41,299 nucleotides of DNA, taken from positions 1-41,299 of the forward strand of contig CAZNEI010000021.1 of the NCBI GenBank assembly GCA_964572045.1, given 5' to 3'. The stretch comes from CBDCKR01 sp964572045 (GTDB lineage: Bacteria > Gemmatimonadota > Gemmatimonadetes > Longimicrobiales > Gaopeijiaceae). Below the pieces are notes generated by a model. The model was given only the letters and a program-made list of their open reading frames with translations. It did no database searches and was not told the origin of the DNA. The position numbers were made by a program, and so were the translations under genes. Of this stretch, positions 18,476 through 26,545 are shown piece after piece. Positions within the stretch are counted from its first letter, which is position 1. Each line of letters opens with the position of its first letter.

Positions 18476-18727
18476 GGTCCCGCGCCGGACCGCGGCCCCG
18501 GTCTGAGGGCATGTTTCGCCGCGTCCTACCGCGAGCGAGCTGAGGGCTGCGGAGCCGGACCGCTGACCAACTCCTTCCGACGACGGCCGAGGTCCCAGCG
18601 GTTCGCTTCAACCCTGCAGAGATTCTATTCTTCTCCCCGGGCCCCGTCCCCCGAGGGGGTGTCAGGGAAACACGCTCGCCGGTCGCGCCGAAGCGATCGG
18701 CGGCTCGCGATCTCGCTAGAGGCCATC

Positions 18728-20137
18728 ATGCACGCTCGATCCACACTCCTCGCCGCCTCCCTCCTTCTCCCGGCACCCGCCGTGGCCGTCGGACAGTCCT
18801 CGGCTCCGGATCCGCCGACTGCGGGCGATGGGTTCATGACGATGATGCTCACCGGCGACGCCATCATCACCCGGGCCCTCTCCCCTTACGTGGAGCCGGG
18901 CTATCTGGAGATGATCGAGCTCCTCCGGAGCGCCGATATGGCCTTCACGAACCTGGAGGTGCTCCTGCACGACTACGAACCGTACCCGGCCTACCAGAGC
19001 GGCGGCACTTGGATGCGGGCTGATCCGAAGATGGCCGCCGAATTGGCCTGGGCAGGCTTTGACATGGTCTCCTACGCGAACAATCACACGGGGGATTACG
19101 GCCCCCTCGGGGCGCGTCTTACGCGACAGCACGCCGGGGCCGCCGGACTCGTGGGCGCCGGCTCCGGTGAGGACCTCAACGAGGCCCGGGAAGCAAAGTT
19201 TCTCGAGACCGCCGACGGCCGGGTGGCTCTCATCTCGGTCGCTTCCACCTTTCCGGCGCACTCCGTGGCGGGGCCGCCGGGCGCCGGCATCCCCGGACGG
19301 CCGGGCCTCAACCCCCTCCACCATGAGCGTTGGAGGGTCGTGACGCGCGACCAGCTCGAGGCCCTGAGGGAGGCATTGGCGGATGCCGGGATCGACGTGC
19401 CGGTGGGCGGCGACGCCCTCACGGTCTTCGGCAACCGTTTCGAGGTCGGGAATGAAGTCGGCGTGCGTACGCATCCCGACCCAGACGACGTCCGAGCCAT
19501 CACGGCCGTGGTTCGCAACGCCAAGGCGCTGGCCGACTACGTAGTCGTGTCGATCCACGCGCACGAGAGCGGGCGGGACCGCTCGATCCCAGCCGAGTTC
19601 GTGATCGAGTTCGCCCGCGCGGTCATCGACGCCGGCGCAGACGTCTTGGTGGGCCACGGCCCGCATCTGCTTCGAGGCGTGGAGATCTACAAGGGCAAAC
19701 CGATCCTCTACAGCCTCGGCGACTTCGTCTTCCAGAACGAGACTCTGCTGCGTCTCCCGGCCGAGAACTACGCTCGCTACGACCTGGAGCCCACCGCCGG
19801 AGTCGCCGCCTTCAACTACGAAAGATACCAGGGCGACACGCGCGGCTTTCCGGCCAATCCCGAGATCTGGGAGGGAGCCATCGCCGTGCCGTCCTTCCGG
19901 GGCGGGGAGCTCGTGGAACTCCGGCTCCTGCCTGTCACGCTTGGCTTCGGTCAGCCGCCCTCGGCCAGGGGCAGACCTCAACCGGCCACCGGAGAGCTGG
20001 CCGAGAAGATCGTGGGCGACCTGATCGATCGATCGGCCTACTTCGGCACGACGGTCGAGGACCGCGACGGCGTGGCGTTTGTGCGCCTGTCCCGATCGAC
20101 GACGCAAGGGAGCGAACGCCCCGCTCGGCCACGATAG
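18728..20137 (+). CDS. Exported CapA-type (PGA synthesis/metallophosphoesterase-like) protein
   Basis: 469 residues from the ATG at 18728, chosen for the signal peptide (MHARSTLLAASLLL to VAVG) that follows; the open frame begins 23 codons earlier with basic residues only. The CapA layout is complete: LTGDAIITR (Asp44), MAFTNLEVLL (Asn75, Glu77), SYANNHTGDYG (Asn119, His120), VVVSIHAHES, VLVGHGPHLLRGVEIYKGKPILYSLGDFVF. These are the metal-binding positions of the calcineurin-like fold. CapA was named for poly-gamma-glutamate capsule synthesis in Bacillus, but many relatives sit outside capsule loci, and no capB/capC is present here. A role in cell-wall or polymer hydrolysis is inference. Confidence 0.88.
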   Translation: MHARSTLLAASLLLPAPAVAVGQSSAPDPPTAGDGFMTMMLTGDAIITRALSPYVEPGYLEMIELLRSADMAFTNLEVLLHDYEPYPAYQSGGTWMRADPKMAAELAWAGFDMVSYANNHTGDYGPLGARLTRQHAGAAGLVGAGSGEDLNEAREAKFLETADGRVALISVASTFPAHSVAGPPGAGIPGRPGLNPLHHERWRVVTRDQLEALREALADAGIDVPVGGDALTVFGNRFEVGNEVGVRTHPDPDDVRAITAVVRNAKALADYVVVSIHAHESGRDRSIPAEFVIEFARAVIDAGADVLVGHGPHLLRGVEIYKGKPILYSLGDFVFQNETLLRLPAENYARYDLEPTAGVAAFNYERYQGDTRGFPANPEIWEGAIAVPSFRGGELVELRLLPVTLGFGQPPSARGRPQPATGELAEKIVGDLIDRSAYFGTTVEDRDGVAFVRLSRSTTQGSERPARPR

Positions 20138-20144
20138 GGGCTAG

Positions 20145-20210
20145 GAACCTACCGGGCGCCACACCAAGGCCGCGGCCACTCCGCTTACCGACTCCGGCAA
20201 GGTAGGGTTC
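20145..20210. repeat. Inverted repeat between convergent genes
   Basis: GAACCTACC (20145-20153) pairs with GGTAGGGTTC (20201-20210) with one bulged base, across a loop of about 47 bases that contains a smaller self-complementary CCGCGG. It lies between the capA-like stop (20137) and the Big2 gene stop (20278). It might end transcription on both strands, but there is no T-run and the loop is long. Confidence 0.3.
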
Positions 20211-20277
20211 GGGACCGATTGCACCGATGCGTGAACAGGATGGCCACCAGAGCCGCGTCTTCCCGACCAACCCCGGT

Positions 20278-20676
20278 CTAGTTCGCGGTCGCGACGACCG
20301 TGACGGAGGCGCTGCCCGTGATTCCCCCGGTCGAGGCCGAGATCGTTACGGAGCCCACGGCAAGTCCGGATATCAGCCCCGCGGTGGTCGTCTTCGCGAT
20401 GTCCTCGTCGGACGAGACCCAGTGGATCGAGCGATTGTTGATCACGACGCCGCGGTTGTCGACGGGCTCCGCGGTGAGCTGAACAGTGCCGCCGACGCTG
20501 ATGGTGGACTGGGCCGGATCGACCCGCACTGCGACCACATCCTCGCACCCGGGGCAATTGGTGCTCCGAATCGTGAGGTCCGTGAAGGTGTTCGTTTCCA
20601 CACCGCAACCGGCCAGGCTGACGAGCCCGAGTGCCATGATCATCGCCCAATCCCGCACGCGGGACCTGTTGCTCAT
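20278..20676 (-). CDS. One-domain Big2 (Ig-like) lipoprotein
   Basis: 132 residues from the ATG at 20676. A perfect lipobox, SLAGC, gives a mature protein of about 109 residues. After a short linker with a CPGC pair comes one bacterial Ig-like group 2 domain: VVAVRVDPAQSTISVGGTVQL, then IHWVSSDEDIAKTTTAGLISGLAVGSVTISAS, ending at VVATAN. Usually such domains are repeated in long adhesins; here there is just one, so it may be a surface binding or structural module. The ribosome site (GAGGAGG) is about 14 bases from this ATG; a GTG three bases upstream is slightly better spaced. It is divergent from the apbE-like gene. Confidence 0.8.
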   Translation of the reverse strand: MSNRSRVRDWAMIMALGLVSLAGCGVETNTFTDLTIRSTNCPGCEDVVAVRVDPAQSTISVGGTVQLTAEPVDNRGVVINNRSIHWVSSDEDIAKTTTAGLISGLAVGSVTISASTGGITGSASVTVVATAN

Positions 20677-20842
20677 CACGCTCGACTCTACCTCCTCAAG
20701 ATAAGACAGTCCTTCCCGCAAAAATCTGGGCTCCCAAGTGGGAGGACACAATCCCACCGTCGCCGCCGAGGCAAGGATGGCTGGCGTTCCGCCCGAAGAC
20801 GGCACCTCGAGGTCGGAGGCGCGGGCCCTTAGGAGAGAAAGC

Positions 20843-20848
20843 TATATT
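20843..20848 (+). promoter_or_regulatory. Possible -10 element giving a leaderless apbE-like transcript
   Basis: TATATT ends eight bases before the ATG at 20856, placing a transcript start almost on the initiator codon. No good -35 is seen at 16-18 bases upstream. The TTG at 20847 inside the element is an alternative start served by AGGAGAG at 20831-20837. The two readings exclude each other. Confidence 0.3.
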
Positions 20849-20855
20849 GGGCCGC

Positions 20856-21947
20856 ATGAGAGGGGATAGACCGGAGCACGCCCGCGGCGGAATCGGCGCG
20901 CGTGGGAAACGCCCCCTGCTCCTTGTGGCGATGATTCTCGCAGCGGCTCTCGCAGTGGGAAGGCGCGAGCGGGCCGACCTACCGATCGTATACGAACTCG
21001 GGGGCGCCACGATGGGGACCACCTACTCCGTCACGCTCGTGGCCCCTCCTCTGCGGGAGGGTCGGTTGCGAAGCCTCGAAGATTCCGTTGCTGGGCGGCT
21101 CGGCAGCGTGGACCGGGCGATGTCCACCTACGACCCGACCTCGGAGCTCTCCCTCTTCAACGCGCACATCGATACAGAGCCCTTCGCTGTTTCGGCGGCC
21201 ATGCTCGAGGTGTTCCTGGTCGCCCAGACAGTCAGTGCGGCGAGCGGCGGTGCACTCGACGTCACCGTCGAGCCGCTGGTCGAGGCGTGGGGATTCGGTC
21301 GCGGCGGCCACTTCGCGGTCCCCGAAGAGGAACGGATCGAGGAGCTGCGAAGCCACGTGGGTTTTCGGAAGATCACCGTCGACTCCGTGGCGTCGAGCCT
21401 CGTAAAGCTGGACCCCGAGGTCGTGGCCGACCTGTCCGCCGTGGCGAAGGGGTACGGAGTCGACCGGGTCGCCGACTTGCTCCTGGACCTCGGCTTCACG
21501 GACTTCCTCGTGGAGGTCGGGGGTGAGCTGCGGTCGTCGGGCGTGAAGGCGGACGACGAGCCGTGGGTTGTCGGGGTGGAGGCACCCGTGCCGGAGACCC
21601 TCAGCCTTTATGCGACGATGCAGCTCGCCGATGAGTCCGTGGCCACGTCAGGAGACTACCGGAACTTCTGGGACGCCGGCGACCGGAGGTATTCCCACAT
21701 CATTGACCCGCACACCGGACGGCCGCTTGCCTACGTCGGATCGGCCGTGACCGTGATCCACAAGCGCGCTGCCCTGGCCGATGCATGGGCCACAGCGATG
21801 AGCGTGCTCGGCCCGGAGACGGGCCTCGCCGTAGCCGACGATCTCGGCTTGGAGGTGATCTTCGTCCGCCGGGGGGAGTTCGGCCTGCTGGAGACCCGTT
21901 CGAGCGTGGCAGCTGGCCGGACGATCGGAGTATTCGAGGGCAGCTGA
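20856..21947 (+). CDS. apbE-like: ApbE-family FAD:protein FMN transferase
   Basis: 363 residues from ATG 20856 (366 from the TTG at 20847). A hydrophobic segment near residues 19-34 (KRPLLLVAMILAAALAVG) is a signal anchor without a lipobox, so the enzyme is periplasmic, membrane-tethered. Family motifs: GGATMGTTYSV, DRAMSTYDPTSELSLFN, GALDVTVEPLVEAWGFG, LSAVAKGYGVDRVADLL, VEVGGELRSSG, SVATSGDYRNF, SHIIDPHTGRPL and the metal-binding ALADAWATAM. ApbE moves FMN from FAD to Thr/Ser of exported redox proteins such as NqrB/C and RnfG/D; no target protein is visible in the window. Confidence 0.93.
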   Translation: MRGDRPEHARGGIGARGKRPLLLVAMILAAALAVGRRERADLPIVYELGGATMGTTYSVTLVAPPLREGRLRSLEDSVAGRLGSVDRAMSTYDPTSELSLFNAHIDTEPFAVSAAMLEVFLVAQTVSAASGGALDVTVEPLVEAWGFGRGGHFAVPEEERIEELRSHVGFRKITVDSVASSLVKLDPEVVADLSAVAKGYGVDRVADLLLDLGFTDFLVEVGGELRSSGVKADDEPWVVGVEAPVPETLSLYATMQLADESVATSGDYRNFWDAGDRRYSHIIDPHTGRPLAYVGSAVTVIHKRAALADAWATAMSVLGPETGLAVADDLGLEVIFVRRGEFGLLETRSSVAAGRTIGVFEGS

Positions 21948-21977
21948 CGCGCACGGGCGCGCCGAAGCCCCGCCCAA

Positions 21978-23240
21978 CTATGCCATCCGCTCGTCCAGCA
22001 ACCGATTCCTCGGCTCTCCAACGACTCCGCGCGCGACGCCCTCGAGCTCCAACTTGAGCCGCACGGCCTTCTCCAGGACCCGCTTGAGCGCAACCCAGTC
22101 GACGTCGGCCGAGTCCTCCACCTCCACACGGACCGTGAGACGGTCGGTGTGGCCTTCACAGGCGACGACTCCTTGCCACGCGACGACAGCCGGATGGGTG
22201 TGGAGCACACGCGCGATCTGGCGGGGATGGACAAACATGCCCTTCACCTTCACCCCCTCGCCAACGCGCCCGAGGAAGCCTCTGAGCCGCCCGCTCGTGC
22301 GACCGCACGGGCAAGGGCCCTCGGCAAAGGCAGACAGATCGCCCGTTCCGAAGCGAACGAGCGGATACGTCTCGTCGGGAGCGGTGACCACGACTTCTCC
22401 CGCTTGGCCGGGCACGACCGGCTCGCCCGTCGCCGGATCTGTGATCTCGATCGCGACCCCCGGTGCCACGTGCCAACCCGACTTCTCGGGACACTCGTAG
22501 GCGAGGGTGCCCGCATCCGCCGTTCCGTAGGACTCGTACGCGTCGACGCCGTGCTCGTCGCGGACCGTAGCCCGAAGGCTCGGTGGAAACGGACCCCCGG
22601 TTGCCAGAGCCCTCTCCAGCTCCAGGGGCGTGCCGAGTTCCGCGGCCTTCTCCAGAAGGATCGCAAGAAACTGGGGCGTACCCACGTAGCCTGTCACCCC
22701 AGCTGCCCGGGCGAGTTCGATCTGAGCTTCCGAATTGCCGACTCCTCCCGGGATCACCACGCACCCCACGGACCGGAGCCCGCCATCCAGCATGGCCCCT
22801 CCCGGCGTCAGGTGGTAGGACAACGTGTTGAGCACGACCTGGCCCGGAGTGAAGCCGGCCGCTCGGAGGGCAGGCGCGACGCGCCAGTAGTCTTCGACGC
22901 GGCCTTGAGGATCGAGGATCGGGCCCGGCGACATGTAGATCCGAGCGAGCTCCTCGGCGGGGACCGCCAGCATGCCCCCGAAGCGGGGCGATGCAGCTTG
23001 CAGGTCGGGGAGGCTGTCCTTCGGCAGCACCGGCACGAGAGGAAGGTCCCCAACCCCCTGGATCCGCTCGGGCGGCACGCCCGCTCGAGCCAGCCGGGCG
23101 GCGACCTCGGGCGACCTCGCGGAAGCGTACCCGACGGCTCGGCGGACCAGAGCGTCCTGGTAGCCGGGCCAGTCCGGCAGGTACTCGGGGTCCAGCGCCT
23201 CTGAGGCCGCCGGACTCACCGGCCTCCCTGCTCCGCGCAT
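21978..23240 (-). CDS. PaaK-family acyl/aryl-CoA ligase, last gene of the liv operon
   Basis: 420 residues, an adenylate-forming enzyme of the phenylacetate-CoA ligase type. Motifs: YESYGTADAGTLAYEC (about 236-250), RFGTGDL (Asp301), CPCGRT (310-315, the PaaK-type cysteine motif) and hinge region GRVGEGVKVKGMFVHPRQI (324-342). The glycine/threonine P-loop of classical members is replaced by SPGPILDPQG (104-113), so ATP-phosphate binding must differ from textbook PaaK. It would activate an aromatic or other carboxylic acid to its CoA thioester in the cytoplasm. It starts 31 bases after livF and belongs to the same operon, so the ligand is probably what the ABC transporter imports. Confidence 0.85.
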   Translation of the reverse strand: MRGAGRPVSPAASEALDPEYLPDWPGYQDALVRRAVGYASARSPEVAARLARAGVPPERIQGVGDLPLVPVLPKDSLPDLQAASPRFGGMLAVPAEELARIYMSPGPILDPQGRVEDYWRVAPALRAAGFTPGQVVLNTLSYHLTPGGAMLDGGLRSVGCVVIPGGVGNSEAQIELARAAGVTGYVGTPQFLAILLEKAAELGTPLELERALATGGPFPPSLRATVRDEHGVDAYESYGTADAGTLAYECPEKSGWHVAPGVAIEITDPATGEPVVPGQAGEVVVTAPDETYPLVRFGTGDLSAFAEGPCPCGRTSGRLRGFLGRVGEGVKVKGMFVHPRQIARVLHTHPAVVAWQGVVACEGHTDRLTVRVEVEDSADVDWVALKRVLEKAVRLKLELEGVARGVVGEPRNRLLDERMA

Positions 23241-23271
23241 CCGAACACCCCCACTCCTCGTCAGCCGCTTC

Positions 23272-24066
23272 TCATGAGAGCCACCGCTTTCTGCGCCGGT
23301 AGTGCTTCACGTCTCGGTAGGACCGCCGCTGGCCGACCTCCGTCAGGCCCAAGTAGAACTCCCTTACATCCGCGTTCTCTCGAAGGTCTTGAGCCGTGCC
23401 ATCGAGGACCACGCGCCCTCCCTCCATCACGTACCCGAAATCCGCGACGGACAGCGCGAGGCGCGCGTTCTGCTCGACGACCAAGATCGTCGTGCCTTCG
23501 TGGCGATTGATGCGCTCGAGTCCCTTGAAGATCGCGCGCGTTGCCATGGGCGCGAGGCCCAGGGAGGGCTCGTCCAACAGCATGAGCCGGGGGCGGGCCA
23601 TGAGGGCACGCCCCACCGCGAGCATCTGCTGCTCTCCGCCCGACAGGTACCCTGCGTGCTGCTTCGCCCGCTCGGCGAGGCCAGGGAAGTACTCGAAGAC
23701 TCGGTCCAGATCAGGCCGCACAGCGCCCCGGTCGGGCCGCGTGTACCCGCCAGTGAGGAGATTCTCCGTCACGCTCAGGTGCTCGAAGACGCGGCGCCCC
23801 TCCATCACCTGGAAGATCCCCCGGCGTACGATCGCGGACGCATCCAATCCGTGAAGGCTCTGCCCTCGAAAGTCGATCGATCCGCCCGACACTCGTCCGT
23901 TGTCCGGATCGAGCAGACCCGAGATCGCCTTCAGGGAGGTCGTCTTCCCCGCGCCGTTCGGACCCAGTAGGGCTGTGATGCTCCCTTCGGCTACCGACAG
24001 GGACAATCCCTTGAGGACGAGGATCACGTCGTCGTAGCGGACCTCGACGTTGGTCAGCTCCAGCAC
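23272..24066 (-). CDS. livF: HAAT-type ABC transporter ATPase LivF
   Basis: 264 residues from a GTG. Walker A GPNGAGKT (35-42), signature LSGGEQ (141-146), Walker B LMLLDE (161-166), followed by VVEQNARLAL, the usual LivF variant of the switch region. It is about 30 residues longer than Escherichia coli LivF because of a strongly basic tail (SYRDVKHYRRRKRWLS). I associate that tail with LivF copies found beside acyl-CoA ligases, which is recollection rather than something checked here. It powers import together with LivG. Its ribosome site is weak; translation may depend on upstream reading of livK, 64 bases away. Confidence 0.93.
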   Translation of the reverse strand: MLELTNVEVRYDDVILVLKGLSLSVAEGSITALLGPNGAGKTTSLKAISGLLDPDNGRVSGGSIDFRGQSLHGLDASAIVRRGIFQVMEGRRVFEHLSVTENLLTGGYTRPDRGAVRPDLDRVFEYFPGLAERAKQHAGYLSGGEQQMLAVGRALMARPRLMLLDEPSLGLAPMATRAIFKGLERINRHEGTTILVVEQNARLALSVADFGYVMEGGRVVLDGTAQDLRENADVREFYLGLTEVGQRRSYRDVKHYRRRKRWLS

Positions 24067-24130
24067 GGCCGGGCGTTCCGTTCCCTAGGAGCCGGGACGA
24101 TGAGAGGACCGGCGTCGCCGCGGCGTCGCG

Positions 24131-25324
24131 TCACCGCTCGTTCCCCCCGGCCGGTGTCCGGAAATCGGTGAGGGGCTGCCACGCCCCGTCCCGCACCTGG
24201 AAGAGCCGCACGCCCTTGGCGCCCCGATGATCCTCGGACGTGAAGCCGATCGGCACGGTCGCATCGCCCGCATCAAGGTCTGACATGCTCTCGAGCTCGA
24301 CCTTGATGTTCTCGCCCGTCACCTCCCCACCGCCTTCGATGACCGAGCGGATGGCTGCGGCCATGACCGCCATCGTCCACCAGCCCTGGGTCAGGGCGTT
24401 GCTCTTCTCGTGCGCGGCTTCGCCTCTCGATTCGAGGAACTCCCGGATCTCTCGCGTGCCGGGAACGTCCGTGCTGACGGGCGCGAAGGGCATCGAGCCC
24501 ACCACGCCCTCCGACGCCTCGGGAGCCAAGGTCACCAGATGCCGGTTGGCGCACCAGTTGAGGCACACGAACGTGACGTCCATGCCGAGGCTCCGAGCGT
24601 TCCGCACGGCCAGCGCCGCCGGACCCGAGGTGTTTTGGAAGACGACATACTGCGCCCCGGCCTGACGGATCTGCGTGAGTTCGGCGGTGAAGTCGGTCGC
24701 GCCTCGCGGCATTTCGTAGGCCCGCGCGTCCACGCCGATCTGGACGGCGTATCTCTCGCCGCCCTGCTGCCACGGCGACAGACCGAACGGACTCGCGTTG
24801 TGCATCAGAGCGACCACAGGGCGTCCCGTGCCGCCTCGTCCCGCGAAGTCCTGCCTGATCCAGTCCAGAACGATAAAGAACTGATCGCTGTAGGTCGCCG
24901 CGACCAGGAAATTGTAGGGAGCCTGCTCGGGATCGCCGAGCCGATGGGAGAGCGACGCGGAGGTGAAGGGGAGCCGGTCCTCGACGATGCGCCGTTGCAG
25001 GGCCTCGGTGTCGCCCGTGCCCCACCCCATGAAGGCCACCACGCCTTCCTGCACGAACTGGCTGTACAGCTGCTCGGCCCGGGCCACGTCGTAGGCGTAG
25101 TCCTGGAAGATCAGGTCGATGGGTCGGCCGGCGATCCCGTCCTGCCCGTTGATCCATGCCACATAGCCCCGGACCCCCTCCGCGTAATCGGTTCCGACAT
25201 CGGCTGTGGGACCGCTGAGATCGAAGATCGCCCCGATCCGGATCTCGTTGCCGGTAGAGTCGTCCCCGCGCCCGCAGGCGATGGCCACCATGAGCGGGGC
25301 AAGGTACGCTGCACGTCTTCTCAT
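24131..25324 (-). CDS. livK: HAAT-type substrate-binding lipoprotein LivK
   Basis: 397 residues with a strong ribosome site (GGAGG eight bases before the ATG). Signal peptide ends in lipobox AIAC (Cys17), so it is anchored to the inner membrane facing the periplasm. Type I periplasmic-binding fold: IRIGAIFDLSGPTADVGTDYAEGVRGYVAWIN at the start, then GVVAFMGWGTGDTEAL, ALMHNASPFG, QIRQAGAQYVVFQNTSG and GFTSEDHRGAKGVRLFQV. The last segment is typical of Liv-type receptors for amides, urea, branched amino acids or aromatic acids. The binding pocket has Trp/Trp-rich stretches (LNWCANRH, TQGWWTMAVMAA), compatible with a hydrophobic ligand; this is inference. Confidence 0.92.
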   Translation of the reverse strand: MRRRAAYLAPLMVAIACGRGDDSTGNEIRIGAIFDLSGPTADVGTDYAEGVRGYVAWINGQDGIAGRPIDLIFQDYAYDVARAEQLYSQFVQEGVVAFMGWGTGDTEALQRRIVEDRLPFTSASLSHRLGDPEQAPYNFLVAATYSDQFFIVLDWIRQDFAGRGGTGRPVVALMHNASPFGLSPWQQGGERYAVQIGVDARAYEMPRGATDFTAELTQIRQAGAQYVVFQNTSGPAALAVRNARSLGMDVTFVCLNWCANRHLVTLAPEASEGVVGSMPFAPVSTDVPGTREIREFLESRGEAAHEKSNALTQGWWTMAVMAAAIRSVIEGGGEVTGENIKVELESMSDLDAGDATVPIGFTSEDHRGAKGVRLFQVRDGAWQPLTDFRTPAGGNER

Positions 25325-25456
25325 CGATCGCGCCTCCGATACGGCGTTGTCGTTGGCATCGCACCTCCCCCAGGCGTGACTCGGCCATCATCTTCGCCGC
25401 GCCTCATCCCGAACCATCCTCGCTTCGACGGGACCCTGCCCAACGTGACCCGGTCG

Positions 25457-26506
25457 TCAGGATCGATACCCGAACGGCCACACATGGAAGTAATCCTTCA
25501 CGTTCCTCCACAACTTCGCGAGCCCCTCGGGCTCGAAGACCAAGAACAGGATGATCACGGCGCCAAATAGGGCCTGCTGAACGTGAGGCAACAGGCTTGC
25601 GACTGCAGGTGCCGTGTCTTGCAGCGCCCTCCCCACCGTGCCGATGCCGGCCGGCAGAAGCGTGATGAGCGTCGCACCGAAGAAGGCCCCGGAGACACTT
25701 CCCAGGCCTCCGACGATGAGCATGGCCAAGTACATGACGCTGGTCTCGAGGGTGAAGCGCTCCCAGCTGACGATCGTACGATAGAACGCGATCAGCGCGC
25801 CCGCCAAGCCCACAAAGAACGACGAGGTCGCGAATGCCAGGAGCTTGTACCGGAAGACGTTCACGCCCATGGTGCCCGCCGCGATGTCCTGGTCCCGTAT
25901 CGCCACGAAGGCCCGGCCGACGCGCGAGCGGAAGAGGTTCGCGGTGAACAGGGCGGTCCCGGCGGCGATACTCACTGCCAGCCAGTAGAAGCGGAAATCC
26001 GTGTTCAGTCTCACACCCGCGAGCATCGGCGGGGGCAGAACCAGAGCCTCCGTGCCCCCCGTCAGAGCGGTCCAATGAGTCACGACCCACTCGACGATCT
26101 CCTGCGCTGCGAGCGTGGCCACCGCAAGATACAGCCCCTTCAGGCGCAGCGACGGGAGGCCGAAGAAGGCACCCACGGCGGCGGTGAGCAGGGCCGCCAG
26201 CACCATACTCACACCCCAGGGCAAGCCCAAGCGAAGGGTCAAGAGGCCGGCGCCGTAGGCCCCCACGGCCATGAAGGCTCCCTGTCCCAGCGAGATTTGG
26301 CCCGTGTAGCCGACCAAGATGTTGAGCCCGATCGCCCCCACCACGGCGATTGCGACCTGGTTGGCCAGCGTCAGGCCGTAAGGAGTGGCCACGAAGGGGA
26401 ACGCGACCGCGGCGATTGCGAAGAGCCACAGGCGGATCCGCTCCGCAGGCTTGCGCCGAAGCGCCATGTCCGCCCGGTAGTCGGTGAAGTAGACGCCGCA
26501 CTCCAT
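25457..26506 (-). CDS. livM: HAAT-type ABC permease LivM
   Basis: 349 residues, about nine to ten hydrophobic helices. Family hallmarks: YGLTLANQVAIAVVGAIGLNILVGYTGQISLGQGAFMAVGAYG, RVGRAFVAIRDQDIAAGTMGVNVFRYKLLAFATSSFFVGLAGAL (the EAA-type loop contacting the ATPases) and GLGSVSGAFFGATLI, ending FLVFEPEGLAKLW. It forms the channel with LivH. It starts 39 bases after the livH stop. An alternative ATG at 26467 would remove the first 13 residues (MECGVYFTDYRAD). Confidence 0.93.
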   Translation of the reverse strand: MECGVYFTDYRADMALRRKPAERIRLWLFAIAAVAFPFVATPYGLTLANQVAIAVVGAIGLNILVGYTGQISLGQGAFMAVGAYGAGLLTLRLGLPWGVSMVLAALLTAAVGAFFGLPSLRLKGLYLAVATLAAQEIVEWVVTHWTALTGGTEALVLPPPMLAGVRLNTDFRFYWLAVSIAAGTALFTANLFRSRVGRAFVAIRDQDIAAGTMGVNVFRYKLLAFATSSFFVGLAGALIAFYRTIVSWERFTLETSVMYLAMLIVGGLGSVSGAFFGATLITLLPAGIGTVGRALQDTAPAVASLLPHVQQALFGAVIILFLVFEPEGLAKLWRNVKDYFHVWPFGYRS

Positions 26507-26545
26507 GTCAGCGCCCCTCGCCCCAGGCCGCGGTCGGATCGGACA

